NCBI GenBank assembly: GCA_029448655.1
Contig: JACCLO010000005.1
Coordinates: 1,736,001-1,800,000 of the forward strand
DNA length: 64,000 nt
Direction of reading: 5' to 3'
Source of the DNA: Wolfiporia cocos
Taxonomy: Eukaryota > Basidiomycota > Agaricomycetes > Polyporales > Phaeolaceae
The notes below the pieces were generated by a model. The model was given only the letters and a program-made list of their open reading frames with translations. It did not search any database and was not told where the DNA came from. This document shows positions 31,694-41,826 of this stretch, one piece after another (positions within the stretch are counted from its first letter, which is position 1; the number at the start of each line of letters is the position of its first letter). The position numbers were made by a program, and so were the translations under genes.

Positions 31694-34304
31694 ATGTCGC
31701 TATATACACAACCGCAGACTCAGGCCTTCGGAGCGGTTCCTTATCCCGCGCAGAGCTATGGCCAGCCGATGCCCCCTCCCGCGTATCACTATCCACCCCC
31801 CGTTCAACCCGTCTTCCACGTCGACCCGAATATGTTTCGTCGTGACTACCAGGCGCGATTGTCCGAACTCACCTTAAATTCCAGACCTATTATTCAGAAC
31901 CTCTCCATGATTGCTCAAGACTACTCTCGATATGCGGAGATTGTCGTTCAGTGCATAGAGTCGCACATTCGGAGGGTGAGTTCCGACGTCAATTTGTTGC
32001 AAACTCACACGCAGTCATGCCTCGTGTGGCGGGCATCCTATCTACGATAGTTCTTTTAATGGGTCAAAGGACGTCCGTAGTAGTACAGCATCATGTATCA
32101 TAGTAGCAGTAGTCTCCAGCTTGAGCAAAAGGGCAAAAGGTCTTCATCGGTTAGACGGCCCCTGTGTCGACATGACATGGCCTTGGGCACGAATAACCGA
32201 GTCGAGTCATGGCTCGTCGACTTTAAGAGCTTTGCTGCTGCGACGACTGCTGCTACCTACTGTCATTTCTTTGAACTTCTCTTCATCGCCTCTCGACCAC
32301 TGGATGCTGACTAAACGTTTTACCTTTTATGGCTTCGCTCCGTTAGGTGCCACCCTGGATGAAGTTGCCCGCATTCTATCTTCTCGATGCGATTTCCAAA
32401 AACGTGTTCGACCCATACGCGCGGCATTTCACGCCCGTAGTTGTCAGGTTGTTTCTTGATACTTATGAGCAGGTTGACCAGAGTACGCGAAGCAAGATGG
32501 AGGAGATGTTACTCACGTGGCGCACCGGTTCACCAGCGGGCAGGGAACTTTTTGGCGTCGTGCCTCAGGTAGCGATTGAGCGACAGATATGGGGTGGAGA
32601 CTCGACGCAAAACGCTTCCGTGAGTACCGTTTATCACATATAAACGCATCCTCTCATTGTCCTTCTAGTCATCCAGCCGTGGATCGGGCTCGATTTCGAC
32701 AGGTCAAGTCATTAGTGAGCTCGAATTTGTCCTCAGTCAGAAGGAACGTGCAGTGCAGACACATCCCTATGACAAGACTGCCCATAATCATATCACGATC
32801 TTGCAACAGGTACGTCTCTTGAACATAAGTCTTATCAGTATTTCATTGTCTTCGCAGCTCCGCAAGCTCGTCCTTGCTGGTGTATCGCAGGAGGAGCTCG
32901 GCCAGATTCTGACTCAGTTACGTAGTCTTGCTCAACCAATCCCAACACCTCCGCCACAGCCTGTACCTGCTCCCGTAGCGCAGCCTTATACAACGCCTGC
33001 TTCATACCCTCCTCCCCCGCCCCCCCCGGTGTATGCTGCTCCTGTTGCGCAGCCTACATATACCCAGCCGGTTCCTTATGCAGTACCATCATACACTCCC
33101 CCGAAGCCTGAACCAGTCGATCTTGGTAGCTTGTTGGCTCCCCCACTGCTCCCCGCCCCTGTACCCAGTGCCCCTACGCCTGTGACATCAACTACTCCTG
33201 CGCCCACGAGTAACATCGCTGATTTGTTTAACGCCCTCCTTAAGGCAGGTGTGGTGTCCGCCAACAGCACTCCGGCGAGCTCGGCGACCGTGAAGAAGGA
33301 GGATTCACCGAGGCCGGCCGACTCTGCGAAGGATGCCAGCAGAGATTATAGGCGCGCGATACTAGCTCACAAAGTGAAGTTGACCAGCGCTGATATTGTC
33401 AAGTATGTAATATCATATTCTGACCGTTTGCTTGTAGGCTGACTCTGTACACAGGCGTCGTTCGCATATCGTACAGTTCTTGTATCAGCGGTTGCCGACA
33501 CAATGTAAGCAGTGCGGTGTTCGATTCCTTGACGGAGTAAAGGGCAAGAAACAAATGGAGGAGCATTTGGATATGCACTTCCGCCAGAATAGGAAAGCTA
33601 GCCAGGCTGTTGGTCGTGGACACAGTCGGAGCTGGTTCGTGAGCGTAGAGGTGAGTTGGTGTCACAACTGTGACGACGATGAGTTGTTCATGAAAGCCTG
33701 TAGGATTGGATCCACGATGGCGCAGTCGATATCAAAGGCAAGGGCCGTGCGGATGGACGGGTATTGCATACGAGTGCTGCCGTGGCCGCAGAAGCTGCTA
33801 AGCGTGAGGCCGAGCTACGATCACAACATGTTGTTGTTCCACCAGGTGATGAGGCGAAACCCATATCATGTCCGATCTGTAAGGAGCCGTTGAAATCGGA
33901 GTTTCTTGAGGACGACGAGGAGTGGGTATGGCGAAACGCGGTCAGACGCGACGACAAGGTATGTCCATATGTCTCACTAATTTCCATGTGTTAAACAATT
34001 GCTCATGCGACGTTGTCTCCCTCAGATATACCATGCGACATGTCATGCTGAAGCGGCAGCATCTAAAACTACACTTGCGGTACGGCTACGGAATGAGATG
34101 ACTGCGAGCCGCAGTCGCTCGCGCACGCCCCCCAGAACACCTCCGAAGGTCGTCGTCACACTGTGTGGCGAGGTTAAGAAGTCCGAGTCGCCACCTCCTC
34201 TGACCCCGAGTGGGACGAAACGTAAGGCTGAGGACGAGTCAACGGCGTCCTCGGCAGGACGCATAGATGCGCCTCCGTCGAAAAAGGTAGCGATGTCAGC
34301 ATGA
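31694..34304 (+). CDS. PCF11: Pre-mRNA cleavage complex II protein Pcf11
   Basis: Couples Pol II CTD binding to mRNA 3'-end cleavage and transcription termination in the nucleus. The N-terminal CID begins after a Pro/Gln/Tyr-rich leader: FRRDYQARLSELTLNSRPII, IAQDYSRYAEIVVQCIESHI, then (after a long intron, about 31977-32346) VPPWMKLPAFYLLDAISKNV and the LFLDTYEQVDQSTRSKMEEM helix. A middle region of Gln/Pro repeats follows, with LRKLVLAGVSQEELGQILTQ. The C-terminal zinc fingers are present: CKQCGVRFLDGVKGKKQMEE with HLDMHF (C2H2-like), and CPICKEPLKSEF paired with IYHATCHAE, followed by a Ser/Arg/Pro tail with a basic signal (SGTKRKAEDE). The pairing partners of the second finger are separated by an intron near 33960-34025. 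Confidence 0.93.
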
Positions 34305-34604
34305 GCGCATGATGGACTCGTCGGGCATACACGGTGATATCCTATTTCCTTATTGTTTCAGTATTGGCTTCTACCATACTGTATTCACCTTCTACCATAC
34401 TGTATTCACCTTACTATTGCAATGTCAATCGGATTTTTGATGCCTAAGATCACGTGGTCGTGTGGTGCGCGCTATCTCCGGCGATAGTAACGTTACGACA
34501 GTAGCGTTATACGTCCGATCCAAGTTTGGAAGTCTTTGTCTTTGGCGAATTTATAGTCACCAATATAGTTTGGCCATTAGGCAAGTGCACAGTTCCATGA
34601 ATCT
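34305..34604. other. Intergenic region with 21-bp duplication
   Basis: It contains the PCF11 3' flank with the tandem repeat listed at 34368-34409, and the SWT1 promoter. No gene seen. Confidence 0.5.
34368..34409 (+). repeat. Perfect 21-bp tandem duplication
   Basis: Two identical 21-bp copies (34368-34388 and 34389-34409) lie about 65 bp after the PCF11 stop codon, probably within its 3' UTR or termination region. Confidence 0.9.
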
Positions 34605-36140
34605 ATGGTGAGTGCCATTCAGCATGATTGCAAGTAACCACTTTCTACAGACTCGAGACTTGTGGCATGCACACGCGCGTGCCCCTCAAGATCCTTCAGG
34701 ATTGGGTACTCTGAACTACCCTTTGGGTGAGTTATGCATCGTCGTGTCCTGGTCTGCGATATCTTCTATGGCGATCATAATGTCCGCACAGAATATACGA
34801 GTGATGATGAATTGGTACAGCGCATCGCTGTCGCTGCGGAGGCAGATGTCGAGATGAGAGTGCGCTGACGTCGGTTTCTATCATACCGCTAGACCGTACT
34901 GATCCCAGCCCACACTTAGGATGACTTCGCTGCAAACATAAGCAATTATATGTATCTCGTACTTGATACAAATGTGGTAATCGACCACCTCGATGTGCTG
35001 AAATGGTTCAGCAAGGACGTGGAGGCCCTCGGACTACGTATCAAGATCGTCGTGCCGCACGTACTGTTATCTGAACTGGATGGGTAAGGTCTTGCACCCT
35101 AATATGGAGTGTGAAATTTAACTCATTATCTGCAACCAATGCCTTGACGAACGTTACGTAGACTGAAGGGCAGCAAGAGCCTGGGTTGGTTTGCAAGACA
35201 GGCGTCGGGGTGGATTCTCGATCGGATGAGGGAGAGTAAGACGGTAAAGGTGCAGGCACGCAAGGAGACATTGCATACCTCACTGGATCCTGTGCGAAAG
35301 AACGATGTGGCGATCTATGATTGCGCGAAGTTCTTTCAGCAAACTGGGTATGTCGTGCTGGTCAGCAGAGATAACAATCTACTCCTGGATGGATTCAGCA
35401 ATGGTTCGTATATCTACACAGCATTCCGGGAACGGCTAATCCGCGATCATTCAGATGTGCCCACTGTGTGTCCGCCGAGGCGTGGCTGGTCTAGCCGTGA
35501 CTTGGCGCGAGGAATCGCGCAAGAGCTTGCGCATTTCGGTGTTCCTGTCTTCCTTGACGTTTCCAAGTTCCGCGGTCATGATCACACCCCAGTCTATCGG
35601 CCGTCACGAGGCTCTCGAGAACTCCGCACCACGATGCCGCCGAAGAGCGAACACGATGGCGACGACCGCATGGACGTTGACGACGACGGGTTTCATAACG
35701 AGTACATCCCCAGCCACGCCCTAGACGCGCTGCATCTGCAGGTGATCGACCACTTCACCCCGATGCTAAAGGATCTCGCAGCGCGCGTGCGCACGAGCAC
35801 AGGCGACAGCGTGGAGCAGGAGCTCTCGCGTCACGCACCTTGGTACCGCCGCAAGGGCTTCGATACGTGGACCGTTGGCGACTGCTTGGAGTATCTTGGC
35901 TCGAAGAAGCGACTGCTCGTGACCTCTCCTTCGCTGCGTGTGTTTTTGTTGGGACGGAGTGAGGACCGTGGATGGCGCCGCGGGCAGGACTGGTCGCACC
36001 AGGACTGGCAGAACGCGATGACGGCACTGCAAGACGTAGGCACAAAGTTCGAGGATCGGTCCACCTTGATCTCGCTGGGATACCTTAAGCTCGAGACGGA
36101 ACGGGTCTTCAAGACGCCCATGCGCCCAACTGGAATCTAA
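34605..36140 (+). CDS. SWT1: Swt1-like PIN-domain endoribonuclease
   Basis: Swt1 is a nuclear endonuclease in mRNP quality control at the nuclear pore (yeast knowledge). Exons 34605-34607, 34651-34726, 34792-34859, 34920-35083 and 35162-36140 are in phase; a further 51-nt in-frame intron at 35404-35454 is likely, giving 412 residues. PIN landmarks are YLVLDTNVVIDHLDVLKWF (first catalytic Asp), IVVPHVLLSELDGLKGS (acidic position two), KNDVAIYDCAKFFQQTG and VVLVSRDNNLLLDGF (third and fourth acidic positions), then RRGWSSRDLARGI. The C-terminal ~200 residues form an additional helical region (PSHALDALHLQVIDHFTPML). The start codon ATG is itself the entire first coding exon, with gtgagt directly after it. 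The earlier ATG at 34597 would hit a stop after splicing. Confidence 0.8.
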
Positions 36141-37231
36141 CTCGTCTTCGCCCTCACTACTACTTGCGAATTTGAGTTTGGGGAGATACCTATGTTGACC
36201 TTCCATCATAGTTGGGGTACAAAATGCTATTGTCTCAGTCTCGGAGGCGGACAAAGATGTCACGACGCTCATAAAGTACTGTCACGCTCTGGATAACCTG
36301 GAATTTCAATTATTTTGCAGGCCAGCAGGCATGATACTGTACGCAGTCACATACGGTATCGTGATGATGTGAACGAGATTTGGCAACGCGTCAACGCGAC
36401 ATGCTTCGGCTTTTACGATTCTCATGCTATTATTTAATGTTCCTTGATCTGTATATACCGGGTGCCATTTTCCAACGGCATGGATCAGTGTTTCGGGGCT
36501 ATCGAATGGTCAGAAGATGTAGGCGTGCGATTGTAGACTGGGAGAAATCTTTGTAGTGCTTGTCTGAGTTACGTATGTTGATTACATATACTGTCAATTG
36601 GGCGCGTCGAGAAACACCAAACATCATATGAGCCCCGTGCTGGCGGCGCAACTCCCAAACGTTAAACCCGCTCTTTCTCGTTGCATCATTAATATTGATC
36701 ATACGCCAAATCAGCAGTTTCTCAGAGCATGAACAGTCCCTCCACATTACATATATTGTGGCATGGCGTACAAGTGCCTATTTGGCGTTGTTATTGTGGC
36801 ATAAATGTGGCCCATCCGGCGCTACAATAAAAGGCCTCGCACTGTAGCTTTTTGTCTCGTTCTGCCGCCCTGCTTCAATTGGCTCGGACTTCGAGCTTCG
36901 AGCTTCACGCAATGCACAACTCCTCACAACGTGCAGTCACTTTAAGGCATGGTCTTGTCATGCTTTCGTTGAAATCGACCAGCCGTTCCGAGGGCGGGTA
37001 AATTGACGCGGACAAGGAGCATCTGTAGGCGAATTTTATTCACTATTGAGATACGACTGACCATACATTTTCCAGTTTCAAATCGTCTCCCTCTTTTCTT
37101 ACATCATATCACGGGCAAAACCACCTTGTATCCAACCCATCTGCTAGGGGCTGCGATGACAATCGACTGGATGGGGTGGATGCGCGAATCAGGTACAGGC
37201 GATGGGAGTACGCGTGAACACGTACCTTCGG
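36141..37231. other. Intergenic region with orphan TATA-like element
   Basis: About 1.1 kb without a supported gene. A clean TATA-like motif (acaataaaagg, 36824-36834) is followed by a Pyr-rich stretch and an ATG at 36948, but no conserved product can be assembled behind it. Minus-strand open frames are short and unlike any protein known to me. Confidence 0.4.
36824..36834 (+). promoter_or_regulatory. TATA-like box without an identified downstream gene
   Basis: The sequence acaataaaagg resembles a strong fungal TATA box. Potential start codons follow about 115 nt later, but no coding exon chain was found. It may drive a short or noncoding transcript antisense to the hypothetical gene at 37232-37976. 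Confidence 0.25.
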
Positions 37232-37976
37232 TCACGCTATGTCCTCTCCTTCAAGAGAGCCATTGTCTACGGTATCTCCATCTTCATCGAACATGATCGG
37301 TGAGGGAACATAGTCCGGAGGGAATCTCGCCTGCCCGGCGGTGTGCGGAGCACTGACCGGAACAAAGGGCCATATTCCATTCTACGTTCATGGTGAGACA
37401 AGAATGTATTATGGGAAACGTCCGAAGACTGACCTCTGGGCTACGAATCTCCGCTCCCATAATAATTCTTTGTCTCAGGATTTCAATCTGCCAGGCGAAG
37501 TCCGACGCTGCTCCGGGTAGTCGCATTATGTCCACCTGCGACAGCGGCTCCAATGGCTCCGCGACCATCATGTAGAATGTGGTGTCGAAGGCCCGGTCTG
37601 TGGCACGCATATCGGAGAGAATCGACCAATTGTTGTCCAAATCCACAGTGTAGATACCCTCGCCGGCGCCCTGCTCCACGAACTCGTCTGTTCCGGCTGC
37701 ATCATAGTCGTCCTCAGCTGTCTGCCAGTCGAAAAGCTCCTCTGTATCGATGCTATGAATCTCGATGTCTTGATACCACTCCGTATCGTCGAGATTGCGG
37801 GCGCTGCTATAGTCAATGTACCTTATTGGTTGCCCTTCAGCCTCTCCATCTAGGTCCACGGTCTCTGACCTAGGCTCGCTGGACAACGAATGCTGGCGGG
37901 CGGCGCTGTCAACGTTGCCACGTGCACGACGCGTACGGTTGGGACGTCGGATTCTCGAGAATAGCAGCGATACCAT
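37232..37976 (-). CDS. Acidic hypothetical protein
   Basis: Two exons (37434-37976 and 37232-37381) joined over a 52-nt intron, phase 0, give 230 residues. The N-terminus is basic (MVSLLFSRIRRPNRTRRARG); the middle is strongly acidic with repeated Asp/Glu/Tyr (DTEWYQDIEIHSIDTEELFD; NWSILSDMRATDRAFDTTFY); the C-terminus is NGIWPFVPVSAPHTAGQARF and PDYVPSPIMFDEDGDTVDNG. Reading through the intron would replace this plausible tail with an unrelated one. I do not recognise a family. A short run of hydrophobic residues at the start is too weak to call a membrane anchor. It faces a gene-poor region on its 5' side. Confidence 0.55.
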
Positions 37977-38943
37977 CCTCTTGAGACACGCAAAGGCTTT
38001 GCGACGCGTCGTCTCCTTGATATCGCGTGAAGGAGGTTAGTTTCCGCAGGGATCTGGGGACCCTGATGCGCAAAGACTTACTTTCTTCATGTCTGTTTAG
38101 ATTGTGAAGATGCGATATGCTTCTCGACGGGGAGAGACGATGGCAGGAGATGAAGGGATTGAAACGGGCGGAATCGCTCTTATGTGCGGGCGCTTACGCG
38201 TCTGTGGCCGGATAGTCTGCCACTCACATCCACAAGGCTCATCTGAATCATGTGCTTCGTTAATTTGCGGCACTCGCGTGTGCGAGGCGGCTTGATTATC
38301 CCGCCACTCTTTCCCTTGGCTTGTATGCGTGCATGTGCGTCTTTCTTGTCGGGTGATTTCTAGCGGATAACGTTCTTGAAGCGTGCCACTCCCTTCCCTC
38401 ATATCACATAGGCTTTACACAACCCTTCCCGCGTCGTCTACGCTTTGCGCGGATGGTCTTGGTACGATACTACGGATTCAGGGCGACACGCAGTCCAATG
38501 CATCGTCATATCACATGTTGAGGTAGAATTTGAGCGAACTTGTCAATCACTTCGTAAGTACATGGAGATTCCCTAAAGCTACACATCTAATCTATGTTGC
38601 TTCACTCGGCGATTCCACAACGATAGATCCAGCGAGTAATGTCGCACACTGGACTTCTGTTAGGTGTATGCGTACGACCACGACATTGTGCAGAGAGAAG
38701 TGGAGCACCCCGCCTACGCCCGAACAGCGGAGCGAAGCGCTCTCGATGTCATACACTGGACGTGGTCTCCCGCGACGTGGACGATATCTACAGCTATGAA
38801 TTGGGTCGCCGTCGGCTGACCGACCGCCTGATAGGAGCGGCGAGGGCGCTTGGCTGCAATGCCCACCTCGTCTGAGCAGGTACCCTTGGCCTTGTTCTTC
38901 TTATTCGCCTATCGGAGATGTGTCGGGGATGAGGCTGTTTGTT
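37977..38943. other. Gene-poor stretch, left part
   Basis: Only short open frames are present. Three overlapping plus-strand frames at 38530-38877 have protein-like composition in pieces but need frameshifts to join and match no family. No repeats or mobile-element features were seen. Confidence 0.4.
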
Positions 38944-39735
38944 TCAGCTCGTGAGTAACGAAGTCATTATGGGATTGTTGTTGTCGATTATATTCACCTT
39001 CATATCGTCACCGCCCACGACCATAATGAATTCGTTGCTCAAGCCTTCGGCTCGTCTGACATCCCAGGATCCCTCCAGAATTCTCGCGAAACACGTCGTT
39101 GGTGGCATCGGACGCGGCTGAATAATCGGACTCTGCGGCTTGGCTCCGTCGGTCGTCACACCCTCTCCGTCTGCGACGTGCATCTTTTCGTAGTGTCCAG
39201 CATCCTCTGGCTGTATCTCTGCCACAGCAATACTGGCCACGGCATTCGCCACTGGCCATTTGATATTACCAACTTCGACAAATGCTTCTGAACAGTTGCC
39301 AATGAATACGTGAGATAGAAGGCGGACATCGGACATACCTTCGGCTGGGCAGAGCGTAGGAAGAGATGGCAGCGCTTGCAGAGTGGATCCAGAGTTGACC
39401 TTGGGACGCAAGGCTGCATTAGAGCGCGGTTTCCCGTTGACGCGATGGGACTTGTCGCGCGGTAGCTTCGAGCTCAGAAGATGAACTTTCACCATGGCGT
39501 ACACGCAAGAGGGAGAAGCAGCACTTGCTCGACAACGGCCGTACAAGAGAGGATAAGAGGGCGAAACGGCTCTAGCTGCCTTCATGATCCTCGAGCATCT
39601 ATGTAGCCGAGTGGCATGCGCTACTCCCATTGTCGGGGTTTTGTGATTGATCGGACTGATCCGGTCCACGTTGAGTACGTGCTTCAGACTCGTTCGCCGG
39701 GATGCTAGTTGTACTCTGTTTGAAATCGCGGCCAT
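38944..39735 (-). CDS. Doubtful hypothetical ORF
   Basis: One uninterrupted minus-strand frame of 263 codons in a region otherwise lacking genes. The last 150 residues have a mixed, protein-like composition (VRLLSHVFIGNCSEAFVEVG; IKWPVANAVASIAVAEIQPE), while the first 80 look random. A shorter start at the Met near 39496 is possible. No family is recognised, no neighbouring exon is evident, and the length is near what chance allows in this GC-rich sequence. It could equally be a remnant of a decayed gene. Confidence 0.3.
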   Translation of the reverse strand: MAAISNRVQLASRRTSLKHVLNVDRISPINHKTPTMGVAHATRLHRCSRIMKAARAVSPSYPLLYGRCRASAASPSCVYAMVKVHLLSSKLPRDKSHRVNGKPRSNAALRPKVNSGSTLQALPSLPTLCPAEGMSDVRLLSHVFIGNCSEAFVEVGNIKWPVANAVASIAVAEIQPEDAGHYEKMHVADGEGVTTDGAKPQSPIIQPRPMPPTTCFARILEGSWDVRRAEGLSNEFIMVVGGDDMKVNIIDNNNPIMTSLLTS

Positions 39736-41826
39736 CTCAATGGATCCGGCGATGCTCCGTCACGCTTATCCCCTCATTTGCGATACAGCATGTCATATTG
39801 CCCGCCATGTCGAGTTCGCAGCTCGGGCCGTGGCAGAACTGCATCCCAAAGGCCCGGTGTTGGATCTACATCTTACATTTATGTATAATTCTTGCTTCCC
39901 GCTAGCCCAGAGAAACGTGCCTCATGCCACTTCGGGAGACTACGCATCTCTGATGACCAAGACCCGAATGATACACTTCCAAGTGATGTTATAAGGCGTG
40001 CAGTATGCCGCAGATGCATCTGTAGTACAAACTAGGCGCCATGCAGCCAAGCCCGAAAAGATCAGGGCTAAAGGTCAGGTGCAGATGCAGATATCTATAA
40101 TGGCTACGAACGCAACCAGGAGGAGATCCGCACCAATGTGATCTATAAACGCCATCGGGGCTGGTACGGTACGTCTTTGTGTCGTCAGCAACTAGGTTAT
40201 TTAATTTGCTTGCACCTATGTAAGCACGGTCAACATGTCTACCACCGCCCCGCTGCAACATGATTTCAGCAGCAAGCACCTTAACGGCTTTCCTGCATGT
40301 TACACGCTTATAGGCCGCTTTGGTATCAGAAGCATTTCGTCCAGCGCGACGTCAGGCGCGCAGAGAGTTCGAGACTCAATCAGGGAGGATTTGAATGTGG
40401 TGCAAGACCGTCTCGGGTGTCTCCATGGCTCGAATATGGCAAGCATACTAGTATACAGATCCAATAAGGCTCATCCAAATGCTGCAGGAAGGAAACAAAG
40501 ATGTTGGAGTCGGTATGTTCTGTCTTGACATTATTTATATGCGTGAGGTCAGTTGACCCATAGAAAAACTTCGTTATGTAGAAGGCCCTTTATTCCGTTG
40601 TTCTATCATGGATTGCAATGGTGATTTGTCCGCAGGCAGCAATTTCTTGGACAAGAGGGGCGTCACGGTCACTAGAAGGTACATTTCAATGCGGACTTTC
40701 CATTACTGATGTGCTGTCCATTGGATCCCGGCATGATAGCATTAATGCCAAGAAGAGGAACAAATACACGATTTGACGAGTTACAAGCAATTATCACGCT
40801 TGTAACGAGTACAAATCAGAAGCAGCAAGATACAAGTTGCAAGTGCAGAGCGGTATTTAGGGCCTGGACAGCTATGCGCCCACTACTTGAACCGGTCGCA
40901 CTAATGGTACGCTACACTCGAGCTCGAGCACAGGTCTAACCCTTGATCGTGACGTCGTCTAGTGTTTGTGGCCGAACTCATGGCCAGCCTTACCGTAATC
41001 GTCTCTTCACGACACGCCGGTGATCCTGCGGATACATGATTTCGTCCTCGTATTGCCAGCGTGCCAACTGCATTATCTCTTTTCGGCATTGCTGAAATAA
41101 CCTGCTTCGGTCTTTCTGGCGCGAAGCGAACTATTATGTACAAATGTCTGAATTACGTGGTGATGATGCTCTGATCATAGTGGGTCTTGTCCATGCCATG
41201 CCTGAACATGGCTTGACTGTAGGGAGACTTTATGGAGTGACTTAGGTCATAATGGCTTCGATCCGATAGACATACCGCAGGGATACTGGTGCGAGATACA
41301 TTGAATATGTGGAGCCACGGGGCCCGTAATCTGTTTCTGATCCTTCTTACTTGACCCTCGACAGATGCTGATGCAAGGTGTGAATAGCCATGGGCCAGGC
41401 GCTGTTAGACAGCTTTGCGATAACGTAGCCCGCGTTCCCAGTTGTGTCGCATTCAGAGATCCTGCGGCCCGTGACGAACGTGGGTTGACGGCTCTCCGCA
41501 CTGAGGACAATCCACTGCGGACGCCACTATCCATAGTTCTGTGAGACATCACTCGTACGACTAGATCCGGCGGCTTCTGCAGTAGCATCCATTGAGTTGG
41601 GGACGATGGTGAGTAGCCTGCGCATTGGCGAGGGCTGGGTGGCCGAGGAGGAGCCGGGAGAGAACAGTCGCGTGCCTGGCTGCGCCCCCCCAAAATGGAG
41701 TGGGGTGACAGCGGAGTGGCGCGCGCATCGCTTGGCGCAGGAACCAAATCAGGTCGCTAGCAGTCTGCACTGGAATCTATATCCAGTCCTTCCTGTCCCT
41801 TCCCTTTCTTTTCCCCACCCGCCGCC
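39736..41826. other. Gene-poor stretch, right part
   Basis: About 2.1 kb with only short, unrelated open frames (for example plus-strand 40235-40528 and minus-strand 41247-41747). No coding chain, tRNA or repeat array was recognised. The final ~200 bp, pyrimidine-rich, form the promoter and leader of the GT32 gene. Confidence 0.4.

Noticed and set aside
34597..34599. ATG at 34597 as SWT1 start
   Set aside because: It gives an immediate TGA after the first splice. The ATG at 34605 stays open.
38639..38877. Plus-strand fragments resembling the Asp-rich end of a terpene synthase (DVVSRDVDDIYSYELG)
   Set aside because: The match is very short, needs a frameshift to extend, lacks the aspartate-rich first motif upstream and lacks the usual residues after the metal-binding triad.
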